This document shows positions 7,692-14,849 of a stretch of 64,000 bases of DNA, one piece after another. This DNA is from Anaerotruncus sp. MC2020 (GTDB lineage Bacteria > Bacillota > Clostridia > Oscillospirales > Ruminococcaceae), in NCBI GenBank assembly GCA_000701945.1, contig KL370841.1, positions 368,310 to 432,309 on the forward strand, read 5' to 3'. Positions within the stretch are counted from its first letter, which is position 1. Each line of letters opens with the position of its first letter. The translations under genes were made by a program, and so were the position numbers. Under the pieces are notes generated by a model. That model was not told the DNA's origin and did no database searches. It saw only the letters and a list, made by a program, of their open reading frames with translations.

Positions 7692-7720
7692 TTGACAAAA
7701 TCTGCGGATTGGGATATAAT
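7692..7720 (+). promoter_or_regulatory. Promoter of radical SAM gene
   Basis: Perfect TTGACA and TATAAT with a 17-bp spacer, about 80 bases before the ATG at 7802. Confidence 0.85.
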
Positions 7721-7801
7721 TGTAGCAACATCATGACGGAATGCTCTTGCAGCGGATAATACAGACACAGAGCCGCATACTATGATAATTGGGGGAATAC
7801 C

Positions 7802-9139
7802 ATGTATATTAAGCTCGTTCAGCCGCGAATGATAAAGCGTCCTATGGATACCGACCTGAAGCTGCATATGGCACCTCCTCTCGGGCTGCTGACCATTGCC
7901 GGCATCCTGCGCGGAAAGCACCGCGTTGTACTCGAGAATGAGAACATCGAGCGTATCTGCTACGATGACAAGCCTGATATCGTCGGGATATCCGTGACGG
8001 TCGATTCCCTGCCGCGTGCTGTAAAGATAGCAAAACGCTTCCGTGAGAGGGGAGCGATAGTCGTCGCGGGAGGGATACATATCTCAACCGCTTATGAGAC
8101 CGTCCCCGAGGATGCGTTCGATGTCCTGTGCGTCGGGGCGGCAGAGGGTACGTGGGACCGTATCGTGAGCGACGCCGAGAACGGAACGCTGAAAAAGCTC
8201 TATTACTGCGGCAGGCTCAGCGGCGGGGAGATAGTCTCGCCTGCATATGATATGATAGACCGCAGCAAGTACCTGTATACAAGCGTTATCCATACGAGCC
8301 GCGGCTGTCCGTTCAGATGCGATTTCTGCTACAACAGCGCGGATGCGCACCAGTTCGTCAACCGCCCTGTCCCCGATGTTATCCGCGAGATAAAGATGAC
8401 GTCGAGCAGGCATATAATGTTCATCGACGACAACTTTGCGGGCAATCCGAAGTGGACAAAGGAATTCCTGAAGGCTATCATGCCGATGAAGCTCAAATGG
8501 CAGGCGGCAGTCTCGATAAATGCCGCCAAGGACCCCGAGCTTCTCGACCTGATGAGAAGGAGCGGGTGCCAGAGCCTGTTTATCGGATTTGAAAGCATCA
8601 ATAACGAGTCGGTGAAGAACGTCCATAAGGTGCAGAACAGCACCAAGGAATACGAAAAGGCGATCCGCGAGATACACAGACGAGGGATAATGATAAACGG
8701 CAGCTTCGTGTTCGGGCTCGACGGCGATACCGCAGAGACGTTCGACGCGACCGTGAAATGGATAGTGAAAAACCGTATCGAGACCGTGACCTCGCATATC
8801 CTGACGCCGTATCCGGGTACGGCGCTGTACGACCGTATGAGCAGCGAGGGGCGTATCACCTCGCATGACCTCTCGAAATACAATACCGCCAATGTGGTGT
8901 TCAGACCGCTCGGTATGTCAGCCGAAGAGCTCTATAACGGGTATCTGAAGGTGTACAGGGACGTTTACAGCCTGAAGAATATTTACAGGAGACTGCCGCG
9001 TACAAGGTCGCAGCGTGTCCCGTATCTGCTCTTCAACCTGCTTTACAGGAAGTACGGCAGGTTCACCGACGGGGTGTGCAAGTTCATAACCTATCAGCGT
9101 ATGGGCAGGATAGGAGAAGTGCTCGCAAAGTATATGTAG
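7802..9139 (+). CDS. Cobalamin-binding-domain radical SAM enzyme
   Basis: 445 residues. The N-terminal 140 residues resemble a B12-binding Rossmann domain (PPLGLLTIAGILRG, DIVGISVTVDS). The radical SAM core carries the cluster motif C169-x3-C173-x2-C176 in HTSRGCPFRCDFCYNS and continues to about residue 390. Class B radical SAM methyltransferases share this layout. The typical B12 DxHxxG signature is not evident, so cobalamin use is uncertain. The last ~60 residues are basic. Substrate unknown; no pathway neighbours. The gene is GC-richer than its flanks and is bounded by its own promoter and terminator. Confidence 0.85.
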   Translation: MYIKLVQPRMIKRPMDTDLKLHMAPPLGLLTIAGILRGKHRVVLENENIERICYDDKPDIVGISVTVDSLPRAVKIAKRFRERGAIVVAGGIHISTAYETVPEDAFDVLCVGAAEGTWDRIVSDAENGTLKKLYYCGRLSGGEIVSPAYDMIDRSKYLYTSVIHTSRGCPFRCDFCYNSADAHQFVNRPVPDVIREIKMTSSRHIMFIDDNFAGNPKWTKEFLKAIMPMKLKWQAAVSINAAKDPELLDLMRRSGCQSLFIGFESINNESVKNVHKVQNSTKEYEKAIREIHRRGIMINGSFVFGLDGDTAETFDATVKWIVKNRIETVTSHILTPYPGTALYDRMSSEGRITSHDLSKYNTANVVFRPLGMSAEELYNGYLKVYRDVYSLKNIYRRLPRTRSQRVPYLLFNLLYRKYGRFTDGVCKFITYQRMGRIGEVLAKYM

Positions 9140-9158
9140 CGTATGATCTCAGGACCGG

Positions 9159-9197
9159 AACAGCGTGGACCTTTCATAAGGGCTCACGCTGTTTTTG
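9159..9197 (+). terminator. Terminator of radical SAM gene
   Basis: An ACAGCGTG/CACGCTGT stem followed by TTTTTGT. Confidence 0.75.
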
Positions 9198-9221
9198 TCC
9201 ACTTATTAGAAAAAATGTAGG

Positions 9222-9250
9222 TTGATACTTCATCTGATTTCTGTTACAAT
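9222..9250 (+). promoter_or_regulatory. Orphan promoter of a deleted GH43 gene
   Basis: TTGATA and TACAAT with a 17-bp spacer. AAAGGAG at 9308-9314 and the GH43 start codon follow. Confidence 0.6.
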
Positions 9251-9326
9251 GCAGATGTGGAGCAAAGGCTCCGGCGCTGAACGGATCATGTCAGAAAATG
9301 CTGATACAAAGGAGATGTCTGAAAGT

Positions 9327-9444
9327 ATGGCTGTGAAAACCATTGACGGGAACACTGTGAGCAATGATAAGATAAGCACGAACAATTACAAAAATATACG
9401 TTACAACAACCCTGTTTCGCCCGATTTTTTCTGCGCGGATCCGA
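9327..9444 (+). pseudogene. 5' fragment of a GH43 glycosidase gene
   Basis: From the ATG at 9327 (AAAGGAG upstream) about 39 residues can be read, including NNPVSPDFFCADPTAVE. This is the usual opening of GH43 beta-xylosidases and arabinofuranosidases, with the first-blade catalytic Asp. Homology stops at about 9444, where an integrase fragment begins in another frame. All other blades are missing, so this is a remnant. Confidence 0.65.
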
Positions 9445-9668
9445 CCGCTGTCGAGAAAGACGGTAGTCCACCACCTGAACTTTATCTCAGACATATTTGC
9501 GTATGCAATAAAAATGGATATGCTCAGCGACAATCCCTGCCGCCGAGTGACTGTACCGAAGGGCGAGTCTAAGGAGAAAGAGATCTATACCATCGACGAG
9601 GTCAAGCAAATAATTCAGAAGATCGACAGCGAGCCGCTGAAATGGAAGCTGTACATTATGCTTGTAAA
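9445..9668 (+). pseudogene. Internal fragment of a tyrosine integrase gene
   Basis: About 74 codons matching residues ~137-210 of the complete integrase at 18505-19734: PLSRKT, VVHHLNFISDIFAYAIKM, MLSDNPCRRV, then LKWKLYIMLV. The catalytic Arg, His and Tyr are absent. It is in a different frame from the GH43 fragment before it. It is the scar of an element related to the one at 14.6-19.8 kb. Confidence 0.8.
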
Positions 9669-9736
9669 GTTACCTTCAAACTCAGAAGAATTGCTTTTTG
9701 AACTTGTTCAAGCAAAAAAAACAACATGCTTATTGA

Positions 9737-10030
9737 ATGAACGATATAATTCGAGCAAGGAGGATATTCCCGACAAGAGATATGTACATGGAGCACGAGG
9801 GCTCACTCAAGCAGGAGAGCCAGTTCAAGCCCTCAACTATGCCCTTCCTCATCCTCATATCCGCTGCTCAGAACGACGGCGTTGTCGGCACATACCCCGA
9901 GTCCTACCACAAGGCTCTGCAGAACAACAACGTTGAGCATATTTGGAATGTTATTCCGAGCGGCGACCACGGCAATAAGACCGTTGACCCGCATATGTAT
10001 AACTTTATGAGATACCTTTTTAAAGCATAA
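9737..10030 (+). pseudogene. 3' fragment of an alpha/beta-hydrolase esterase gene
   Basis: About 97 codons. The segment PFLILISAAQNDGVVGTYPE followed by IPSGDHGNKTVDPHMYNFM is the end of an alpha/beta-hydrolase fold with its late Asp and catalytic His (GDHGN), as in bacterial xylan-type esterases. The nucleophile part is missing. It follows the integrase fragment directly, so 9.3-10.0 kb is a three-part chimera. TATAAT and AAGGAGG occur by chance or design around 9747-9765. Confidence 0.6.
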
Positions 10031-10042
10031 AAATCACCCCTA

Positions 10043-10080
10043 AAACTAAGGCAGCCTTCACGGCTGTCTTAGTTTTTTTA
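10043..10080 (+). terminator. Terminator after the esterase fragment
   Basis: A 14-bp stem with one mismatch (AAACTAAGGCAGCC / GGCTGTCTTAGTTT) followed by T7. Confidence 0.85.
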
Positions 10081-10209
10081 CTATTGTATGAAATCAAGCG
10101 TGGTGAGACCTCCCTGTGGAAATTATTTTTCCAATTAAAACACATATTATCGGGAATAGCAAGCAATTTCTCGGTGTTCATATAAAACCTGTGTATTATA
10201 GAGCTTTTA

Positions 10210-10238
10210 TTGACACGGCAGTGATGCTATGGTATAAT
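10210..10238 (+). promoter_or_regulatory. Promoter of GNAT gene
   Basis: Perfect TTGACA and TATAAT with a 17-bp spacer, 46 bases before the ATG. Confidence 0.85.
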
Positions 10239-10284
10239 GTTTACTAATATAAATCGAGATTTGTAAGACGATTGAGGAAGTAGA

Positions 10285-10734
10285 ATGTATATTGTTACAG
10301 CAGAAGAAAACCAGATAAAAACAATTGTAGACATATCTGTCAGAGCATTTGAAACAGACGTAAATGTCGGCGGTGCAAAAGGTGACTGTCCGCCCGGATA
10401 TGATTCGGTAGAATGGCATAAACAGATGGCTCAAGAAGGACATTTGTATCAAGCAATGATAGGAAAAGATATTGTGGGAGCAGCCGTCATATTCCCGGAT
10501 GAAACAAAAAACAGTGTGTACATTGGCAGAATTTTCATCGACAGCGTCTATCATAGAAAAGGTTATGGAATTCGTTTAATGGAGTGCATAGAAAAGAACT
10601 ATCCATTTGCCGCGGAGTTTGATCTTGACACTCCAAGCTGGAATGTACGGACAAACGCTTTTTACGAGAAATTAGGGTATCAGATCATAAAAGAAGAGGG
10701 CGGTTTTGTTTTTTACAGGAAGACGAGAAAGTGA
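10285..10734 (+). CDS. GNAT family N-acetyltransferase
   Basis: 149 residues with the full GNAT fold order. The acetyl-CoA loop is HRKGYGIRLME (Q/RxxGxG/A variant) after beta-4 VYIGRIFIDS, and beta-5 and the late helix hold NVRTNAFYEKLGYQI. Transfers acetyl from acetyl-CoA to an amine; substrate unknown. GAGGAAG precedes the ATG. It stands alone with its own promoter and terminator in an AT-rich stretch of gene remnants, so it may be acquired. Confidence 0.88.
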   Translation: MYIVTAEENQIKTIVDISVRAFETDVNVGGAKGDCPPGYDSVEWHKQMAQEGHLYQAMIGKDIVGAAVIFPDETKNSVYIGRIFIDSVYHRKGYGIRLMECIEKNYPFAAEFDLDTPSWNVRTNAFYEKLGYQIIKEEGGFVFYRKTRK

Positions 10735-10799
10735 ACTTCATTTAATTCAGGTTCTCACATAAATACTGATTTATCTCAGTAAGCAAAACAGATGTTAAT

Positions 10800-10845
10800 G
10801 CCCCTGAGCGTTAATTGAAACGTTCAGGGGCAAAACTTGTTTTAC
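10800..10845. terminator. Terminator hairpin after GNAT gene
   Basis: A 12-13-bp stem (GCCCCTGAGCGT / ACGTTCAGGGGC) followed by AAAACTTGTTTT. It could serve both the GNAT gene and the convergent minus-strand remnant. Confidence 0.65.
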
Positions 10846-10925
10846 TCACTCACAACAGGGATCCATATCTGGATTTTGTAGTCGGGGAAATCCCTCGATG
10901 TCCTGATATTATGTGGCTTTTGGTG
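10842..10925 (-). pseudogene. 3' remnant of a GyrI-like / AraC effector-domain gene
   Basis: 27 codons ending SRDFPDYKIQIWIPVVSE and a stop. This matches the end of GyrI-like (AraC effector-binding) domains, where the last strand reads YxxEIWIPV. The frame does not continue upstream past the 19-bp repeat at 10913-10931. Too short to be functional. Confidence 0.5.
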
Positions 10926-10964
10926 TCAGGTACATCTTTCACAACAAGTGTTTTATTTAGACAA

Positions 10965-11384
10965 TCAGTACAGGTGCACTCCGTCAATAGTTTCAGTTAT
11001 ATCTTGAATAATCAATTTATCATAACTCTTGCTTATCATTTCCAATTCTGCGCCGTCATACACTCTGATATACCGCGCTGAATCCAGAACAAGCTGTATC
11101 ATTTTTCTGATTTCGTCAGAATCCGCAGATGCAGAATCAACCTTGTAAATTTTCCACACATAAGGAGAGTCAACTTGCGCGCCCCATAGACAGTATCTGT
11201 GGTTATTGTAATCTGTGACCATACAGGCTGACCAGTGTGGTCCGGGAGTATTCAGAATATAAATCGTCAGCTCATCGGTATAAAGGATACCGAAAAGACC
11301 GCAGTTCCTTCCGCTTTTTTCAGCACCGAGATGTGTTAAGTATTTTTTGCGTTTTTCACGATCTGTGATTTTGACATATTTCAT
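10965..11384 (-). CDS. Hypothetical protein (139 aa)
   Basis: No family recognised. A soluble, mixed alpha/beta protein with a Trp/Tyr-rich middle (GPHWSACMVTDYNNHRYCLWG) and acidic C-terminus. Its ATG overlaps the stop of a methyltransferase-tail remnant (TGA/ATG), so it was probably coupled to a methyltransferase gene, as the gene at 11482-11916 still is. Confidence 0.55.
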   Translation of the reverse strand: MKYVKITDREKRKKYLTHLGAEKSGRNCGLFGILYTDELTIYILNTPGPHWSACMVTDYNNHRYCLWGAQVDSPYVWKIYKVDSASADSDEIRKMIQLVLDSARYIRVYDGAELEMISKSYDKLIIQDITETIDGVHLY

Positions 11385-11446
11385 TGTATCACCGCTTTTC
11401 TCTTATAATCAAGCCTCACCAGTGCCTTGCCGTTTGGCAGGGCACT
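11381..11446 (-). pseudogene. 3' remnant of a second methyltransferase gene
   Basis: About 20 codons, SALPNGKALVRLDYKRKAVI plus Q and stop. They match the end of the intact methyltransferase at 11906-12550 (PLPNGKAMVRVDFERNEVIV). The stop overlaps the next gene's ATG in the same way. Evidence of an earlier duplicate of the methyltransferase-partner pair. An inverted repeat (11418-11449) is formed inside it. Confidence 0.6.
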
Positions 11447-11481
11447 GGTATTTTGTGGCTTTTGGTGTCAGGTGATTCTTG

Positions 11482-11916
11482 TCAGAATATCCCGGTAAGA
11501 ATTAAGATTCCACCGATAATAAGAACTGAGCCAAGTCCTGCAAGCCTCAGAGTTCCGAGAAGTCTGCTTGTATGGGTATAGCCGGTTTCTGAACCAATCA
11601 TCATTTTTGTTGCAAGCACTACTGATAAAGGCTGAAATAAGTCGTCTTTGTCTGCTATTACACTCACCTTCAGCCCGATTTTGGGTATCTTGTTTGAAAG
11701 GAAACAGCTTGACTTACGATATTCAATCTCATTGTATGTTTCTTTGCCTATTTTGTACCGTATCATCAGTGATTGCTTTTCGTGGTCAATACCGATTATT
11801 TTGCCGTTAAGTACCTTTCGCCCTTTCAGGAAATTCAATATATTGGAAATGATCCATATCGAAATCAGAGCTGTTCCCGAAGCGATAGAGAGTATTGCAA
11901 GTATTTTATCTCCCAT
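11482..11916 (-). CDS. DUF3592-like two-helix membrane protein
   Basis: 144 residues. Hydrophobic helices at about 5-29 and 122-143 flank a beta-rich cytosolic or extracytosolic domain (KVLNGKIIGIDHEKQSLMIR). This layout is seen in DUF3592-type proteins. The start overlaps the end of the methyltransferase gene by 11 bases. Function unknown. Confidence 0.6.
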   Translation of the reverse strand: MGDKILAILSIASGTALISIWIISNILNFLKGRKVLNGKIIGIDHEKQSLMIRYKIGKETYNEIEYRKSSCFLSNKIPKIGLKVSVIADKDDLFQPLSVVLATKMMIGSETGYTHTSRLLGTLRLAGLGSVLIIGGILILTGIF

Positions 11917-12550
11917 GAACGATTACCTCATTCCTCTCAAAATCCACCCTCACCATTGCCTTGCCATTCGGCAGCGGATATGACTCCTGCAATATCAGCG
12001 AGTAGCCTATATCCTCCATGGCAGCCGTGAGTGCCTTTTCCTCCATTTGGTGATGAACCGCGTCAAGCCTGTCGAAGGCTCGCAGGTACGGCGACTCCGA
12101 CACCCACTGCTCTTCGTCTGTGTTTATCTGTATCACGCAGGAAACGTACTCGGGAGCGGTTTGCAAAACGGCTCGCTGAAACGCTCCGTAACCGATGTAC
12201 TCGATAAGCAGGTTCGCTATCAGAAGCTGTGCCTGCGGGAGCTTCTCTGCCTCGTTTATAAGGTCGATGTGCAGGCACTCCAGAACTCCCGAGAGCTGAG
12301 TAAATCGCTGAGATACCGCGCGGAGGTAGTCCGCATTGATGTCCACACCGTAGACTGTGCGGAACTTGTCGGGGGCGATGTGTTCAAGTCCGTTTCCGCC
12401 TGCAATTCCCAGAACTGCGGCAGTCTCTACAGGATAGGCGGAGAACTGCTCCTTCATAATGGAATCGAGTGCCTGAAGCTGCCGCACAGAATTAAGGCTC
12501 ATGTGCTTTTCGTAGTCGTCAAGACTTATTTCTTCCCATGGGTTGGTCAT
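11906..12550 (-). CDS. Class I SAM-dependent methyltransferase
   Basis: 214 residues from the ATG at 12550 (GGAAAGG upstream, overlapping the previous stop as ATGA). Motif I VLGIAGGNGLEHI binds SAM, followed by the acidic loop VYGVDINADYL, motif at LIANLLIEYIGYG and the late strand ending KAMVRVDFER. Substrate unknown. It follows a P-loop kinase gene by overlap and precedes a membrane protein by overlap, giving a tight three-gene set. Confidence 0.8.
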   Translation of the reverse strand: MTNPWEEISLDDYEKHMSLNSVRQLQALDSIMKEQFSAYPVETAAVLGIAGGNGLEHIAPDKFRTVYGVDINADYLRAVSQRFTQLSGVLECLHIDLINEAEKLPQAQLLIANLLIEYIGYGAFQRAVLQTAPEYVSCVIQINTDEEQWVSESPYLRAFDRLDAVHHQMEEKALTAAMEDIGYSLILQESYPLPNGKAMVRVDFERNEVIVHGR

Positions 12551-13059
12551 ATGCAGCACCTTTCCAAATCATATTCATCATTTATCAGAAAATAGTCAAG
12601 TCCGTAACTGAGACAGCCGCGGAGATATTCCTGATTGTCCTGTATTATATCCTCAATACTGATGTCATTGGAGAGCCTTTTCTCGATAGCGTTCCCGAAG
12701 CTGACAATGTCACTGAAATGGCTGGTTATGTAGCTTTCACTCATAACAAGGCAGATGTATTTTATCTGCGACAGATAGTCGGCGTCAAAGCTGTTCTTCC
12801 AGTCAAAGGGGATATAGCAGCCCTCGATTATGAGATCCTGTTCGTTTTCAATGGCAGTCTTTATCATCTCTTTCAGGATATTCCAGAGGTATGCCGTCAG
12901 CTTGTCGTCGTCATAGGGAGTGAGCTCGGTCTGACCGCTTCTTATAAGCCCCATTTTAAGGTGGTCGATAGACAGGTAAGGGTACTTGTATTTTTCAAGC
13001 AGTTTCTGCGCGAGAAGCGTTTTCCCTGTATGCGAAGCGCCTGTTATCAGTATTATCAT
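12547..13059 (-). CDS. P-loop nucleotide kinase-like protein (AAA family)
   Basis: 170 residues. Walker A is GASHTGKT (7-14). A possible Asp lid region reads SIDHLKMGLIRSG and a Walker B-like strand is DLIIEGCYIP. Size and order match small AAA_33 / adenylate-kinase-like kinases that phosphorylate small molecules or polynucleotide ends. It lies downstream of tRNA array 2 on the same strand, after three palindromes. Whether it acts on RNA is open. The end overlaps the methyltransferase. Confidence 0.75.
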   Translation of the reverse strand: MIILITGASHTGKTLLAQKLLEKYKYPYLSIDHLKMGLIRSGQTELTPYDDDKLTAYLWNILKEMIKTAIENEQDLIIEGCYIPFDWKNSFDADYLSQIKYICLVMSESYITSHFSDIVSFGNAIEKRLSNDISIEDIIQDNQEYLRGCLSYGLDYFLINDEYDLERCCI

Positions 13060-13160
13060 AGTAGCCGCGGCTCCTTTCCGATAGTTTCCATAATTATATC
13101 ATATTTGGGGGCGTTTTTCAATAAAAAACAGCTCCTGTCCGTGTGGATGTGAGCTGTTGT

Positions 13161-13280
13161 CAGTTATCGCAAAATATGCGACAACTCATTTTAGCAGGAA
13201 CAGTTGCGTTTTTTGCAACAGTTCATTTTCCAGTTGTTGCAGAAAATACAACAACTCATAGTAATGTGCATTTTCTGCAC
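13161..13280. repeat. Three tandem palindromic units plus a fourth hairpin
   Basis: Units start at 13161, 13201 and 13231. Each begins CAGTT and ends with CAACTCAT or CAGTTCAT around a TGC-rich palindrome with an AT loop. A GTGCA/TGCAC hairpin follows at 13266-13280. They lie between tRNA-Ser and the kinase gene, so they may slow or end transcription from array 2, or bind a protein. Confidence 0.65.
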
Positions 13281-13288
13281 AATGCTTT

Positions 13289-13383
13289 TGGCGGTCGTAC
13301 TGAGACTTGAACTCAGACATCGGAAAGCTCCGATTACTCGCAGTTTAGCAAACTGCTGCCTTACCAGTTAGGCTTATGCGACC
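13289..13383 (-). tRNA. tRNA-Ser (anticodon GCT), array 2
   Basis: Long variable arm (ATCGGA/TCCGAT stem), anticodon stem GCAGT/ACTGC around TTGCTAA (GCT), discriminator G, CCA encoded. One acceptor mismatch (C-A). Confidence 0.88.
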
Positions 13384-13412
13384 TTGTATAGATTTTGACT
13401 GTCAGCAATGCT

Positions 13413-13479
13413 GAATGCGCGGAGGTTTCTCGCGTTCCGCAAAAAGTGAAACGCGAGACCGCGCGCGTCTGCTCGACGC
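13413..13479. repeat. Conserved inter-tRNA spacer, copy 2
   Basis: Contains GTGAAACGCGAGACCGCGCG. It aligns with the spacer at 4687-4752 over about 65 bases, including the AATGNGCGG start. Confidence 0.7.
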
Positions 13480-13554
13480 TGGGGTAATCGAAGAGAATCG
13501 AACTCTCATTTTCAGAGCCACAATCTGACGTCCTGCCATTAGACGACGAATACC
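13480..13554 (-). tRNA. tRNA-His (anticodon GTG), array 2
   Basis: Anticodon loop TTGTGGC; discriminator C opposite the encoded extra 5' G (G-1), the hallmark of tRNA-His; CCA encoded. Confidence 0.9.
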
Positions 13555-13631
13555 TGGTGACGGATGCGGGGTTCGAACCCGGCATTTAGAGATTGAAAGC
13601 CTCTTGTCCTGACCGATTAGACGAATCCGCC
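13555..13631 (-). tRNA. tRNA-Glu (anticodon TTC), array 2
   Basis: Anticodon loop CTTTCAA, acceptor GGCGGAT/ATCCGTC, A73, CCA encoded. It directly abuts tRNA-His. Confidence 0.9.
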
Positions 13632-13634
13632 ATG

Positions 13635-13721
13635 TGGTGGGTAAGGTAGGACTCGAACCTACAGCGTTTCTATGTCACGGATTTACAGTCCGCTGCCTTC
13701 ACCAATTCGGCGCACTTACCC
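13635..13721 (-). tRNA. tRNA-Tyr (anticodon GTA), array 2
   Basis: Long variable arm, anticodon loop CTGTAAA, A73, CCA encoded. Starts 12 bases after the HTH stop codon. Confidence 0.9.
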
Positions 13722-13733
13722 ATATTTCGCCAC

Positions 13734-13958
13734 TCATATTCGGGTGACGATTATTATTTTATCTATCGGCACATCAAACATATCCGCAAGTATTATCAGG
13801 TTGTCGATAGTAGGGACAGCGTCTCCACGCATCCACTTGAATATTGCCTGCGGTGTATTGAAACCGCAGCGAGCCTGCACATCAGATATTTTGAAACCTT
13901 TGGATTTGATGATATTCTTGATATTATTACCTGTTGCCTTTACGTCGATTATCGGCAT
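13734..13958 (-). CDS. Small Xre-like HTH protein, array 2
   Basis: 74 residues from the ATG at 13958 (GGAAAGGAG nine bases upstream). SDVQARCGFNTPQAIFKWMR is the helix-turn-helix; the tail FDVPIDKIII matches the array 1 protein. GFNTPQAIFKWMRGDA is identical in both. The gene runs straight into tRNA-Tyr with no terminator, so HTH mRNA and tRNAs share a transcript. Likely autoregulator (inference). Confidence 0.87.
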   Translation of the reverse strand: MPIIDVKATGNNIKNIIKSKGFKISDVQARCGFNTPQAIFKWMRGDAVPTIDNLIILADMFDVPIDKIIIVTRI

Positions 13959-13998
13959 CGTGAGCATCTCCTTTCCTTGAATTATGATTTCAGACATA

Positions 13999-14033
13999 GA
14001 AAAAACACCGCCTGCTTACATACAGACGGTGTT
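13999..14033 (-). terminator. Hairpin between small ORF and HTH gene, array 2
   Basis: ACACCGCCTG (14005-14014) pairs with CAGACGGTGT (14023-14032) with one G-U-type position, then TTTTTT on the minus strand. Equivalent to 5116-5157. Confidence 0.75.
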
Positions 14034-14080
14034 CATCATTTGTATGGATCACAACACAAAGAAAGTGCTCTCCGAAATGA

Positions 14081-14188
14081 CTATCCACTATGTTCTGTAC
14101 GCAGCACAATAAGAGCTTCTTCACTCTCGTGATAGAAACTTACTTCATAATGTTCGCTGTACAGATAAACCATAGTAAACTGTTTCAT
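14081..14188 (-). CDS. Small ORF of array 2 module (35 aa)
   Basis: 35 residues, MKQFTMVYLYSEHYEVSFYH continuing to IVLRTEHSG. AAAGGAG lies before the ATG and a promoter 75 bases upstream. The end aligns with VLLRTGQKS of the array 1 small ORF, which argues for translation. Function unknown; could be a leader peptide controlling the hairpin. Confidence 0.55.
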   Translation of the reverse strand: MKQFTMVYLYSEHYEVSFYHESEEALIVLRTEHSG

Positions 14189-14262
14189 TTCGGGTAACTC
14201 CTTTCATAATTATTTTTGATACAGTGGTCGTTTTTGCCCGTTCTTATTCTGACTGTACCTGT

Positions 14263-14291
14263 ATTATAGCATAGCTTATTGAAAAAAGCAA
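14263..14291 (-). promoter_or_regulatory. Promoter of array 2 module
   Basis: TTGCTT and TATAAT with a 17-bp spacer. The AGTTTACTTG around -35 matches the array 1 promoter. Confidence 0.8.
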
Positions 14292-14475
14292 GTAAACTAC
14301 AGGTATAGTAGTGTGCGTTTTCTATATGTTCCTTAAAAAACTTGACAGGCATACTGAGAACTTAACGCATATACCGGAATACATCAGTTACTTGCGGTTT
14401 AGCATCAGTAAACTTATCTTGATTAATCTTCAGTATTATAACTTTTTTATTCTGAAAAGGAAATTGTTACGACGA

Positions 14476-14583
14476 TTAGTAATTAAATGAATCAGCACCA
14501 AACTTTCGTTCCCAAAGCAAATAATCTTCTTTCATTTTTTGGCGTGCATCGTTTTCTGTAAAATTAAAATGGTTTCCTTCCAT
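14476..14583 (-). CDS. Small ORF (35 aa), uncertain
   Basis: MEGNHFNFTENDARQKMKED then YLLWERKFGADSFNY and stop, with AAAGGAAA before the ATG. Charged, helical-looking; may be a real small protein or the tail of a lost gene. It ends next to the first 220-bp repeat. Confidence 0.35.
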   Translation of the reverse strand: MEGNHFNFTENDARQKMKEDYLLWERKFGADSFNY

Positions 14584-14600
14584 AATAATGTTTCCTTTAT

Positions 14601-14820
14601 CCTGCGCAGGAGTGATAACACAGCAGTTAAGTGCGCCGCAATAGCTTGGAGGGGCTTAGCACATCGAGCTGTGAAATACTTCTCTCTCGTCACGCAAGAC
14701 GGAATGAAAGGAACGGTACTGCGCAAGGGCTACTGTAAAATAATTGCTAACTTGCTACCAAGCAGGTCTGAGTGGCGGTATATCACCAATTCCGCCGATA
14801 GCAAACTTGTTAGCTGTTAG
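14601..14820. repeat. Direct repeat of about 220 bp, copy A
   Basis: Begins with the 10-bp palindrome CCTGCGCAGG. The first ~130 bases are nearly identical to copy B at 15337-15558; the rest is about three-quarters identical. No gene. Together with copy B it brackets the tandem array. Confidence 0.75.
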
Positions 14821-14849
14821 TTTGACGATACATAGATTAGAAAAACAGT

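Larger units (their letters stand above)
10913..11473. repeat. Pair of 19-bp direct repeats
   Basis: GTGGCTTTTGGTGTCAGGT occurs at 10913-10931 and again, identical, at 11455-11473. The pair brackets the 139-residue hypothetical gene and a methyltransferase tail. It may mark a recombination or duplication joint. Confidence 0.6.

Noticed and set aside
10913..11473. Integron attC sites
   Set aside because: The 19-bp repeats lack the paired core sites and there is no integron-type integrase.
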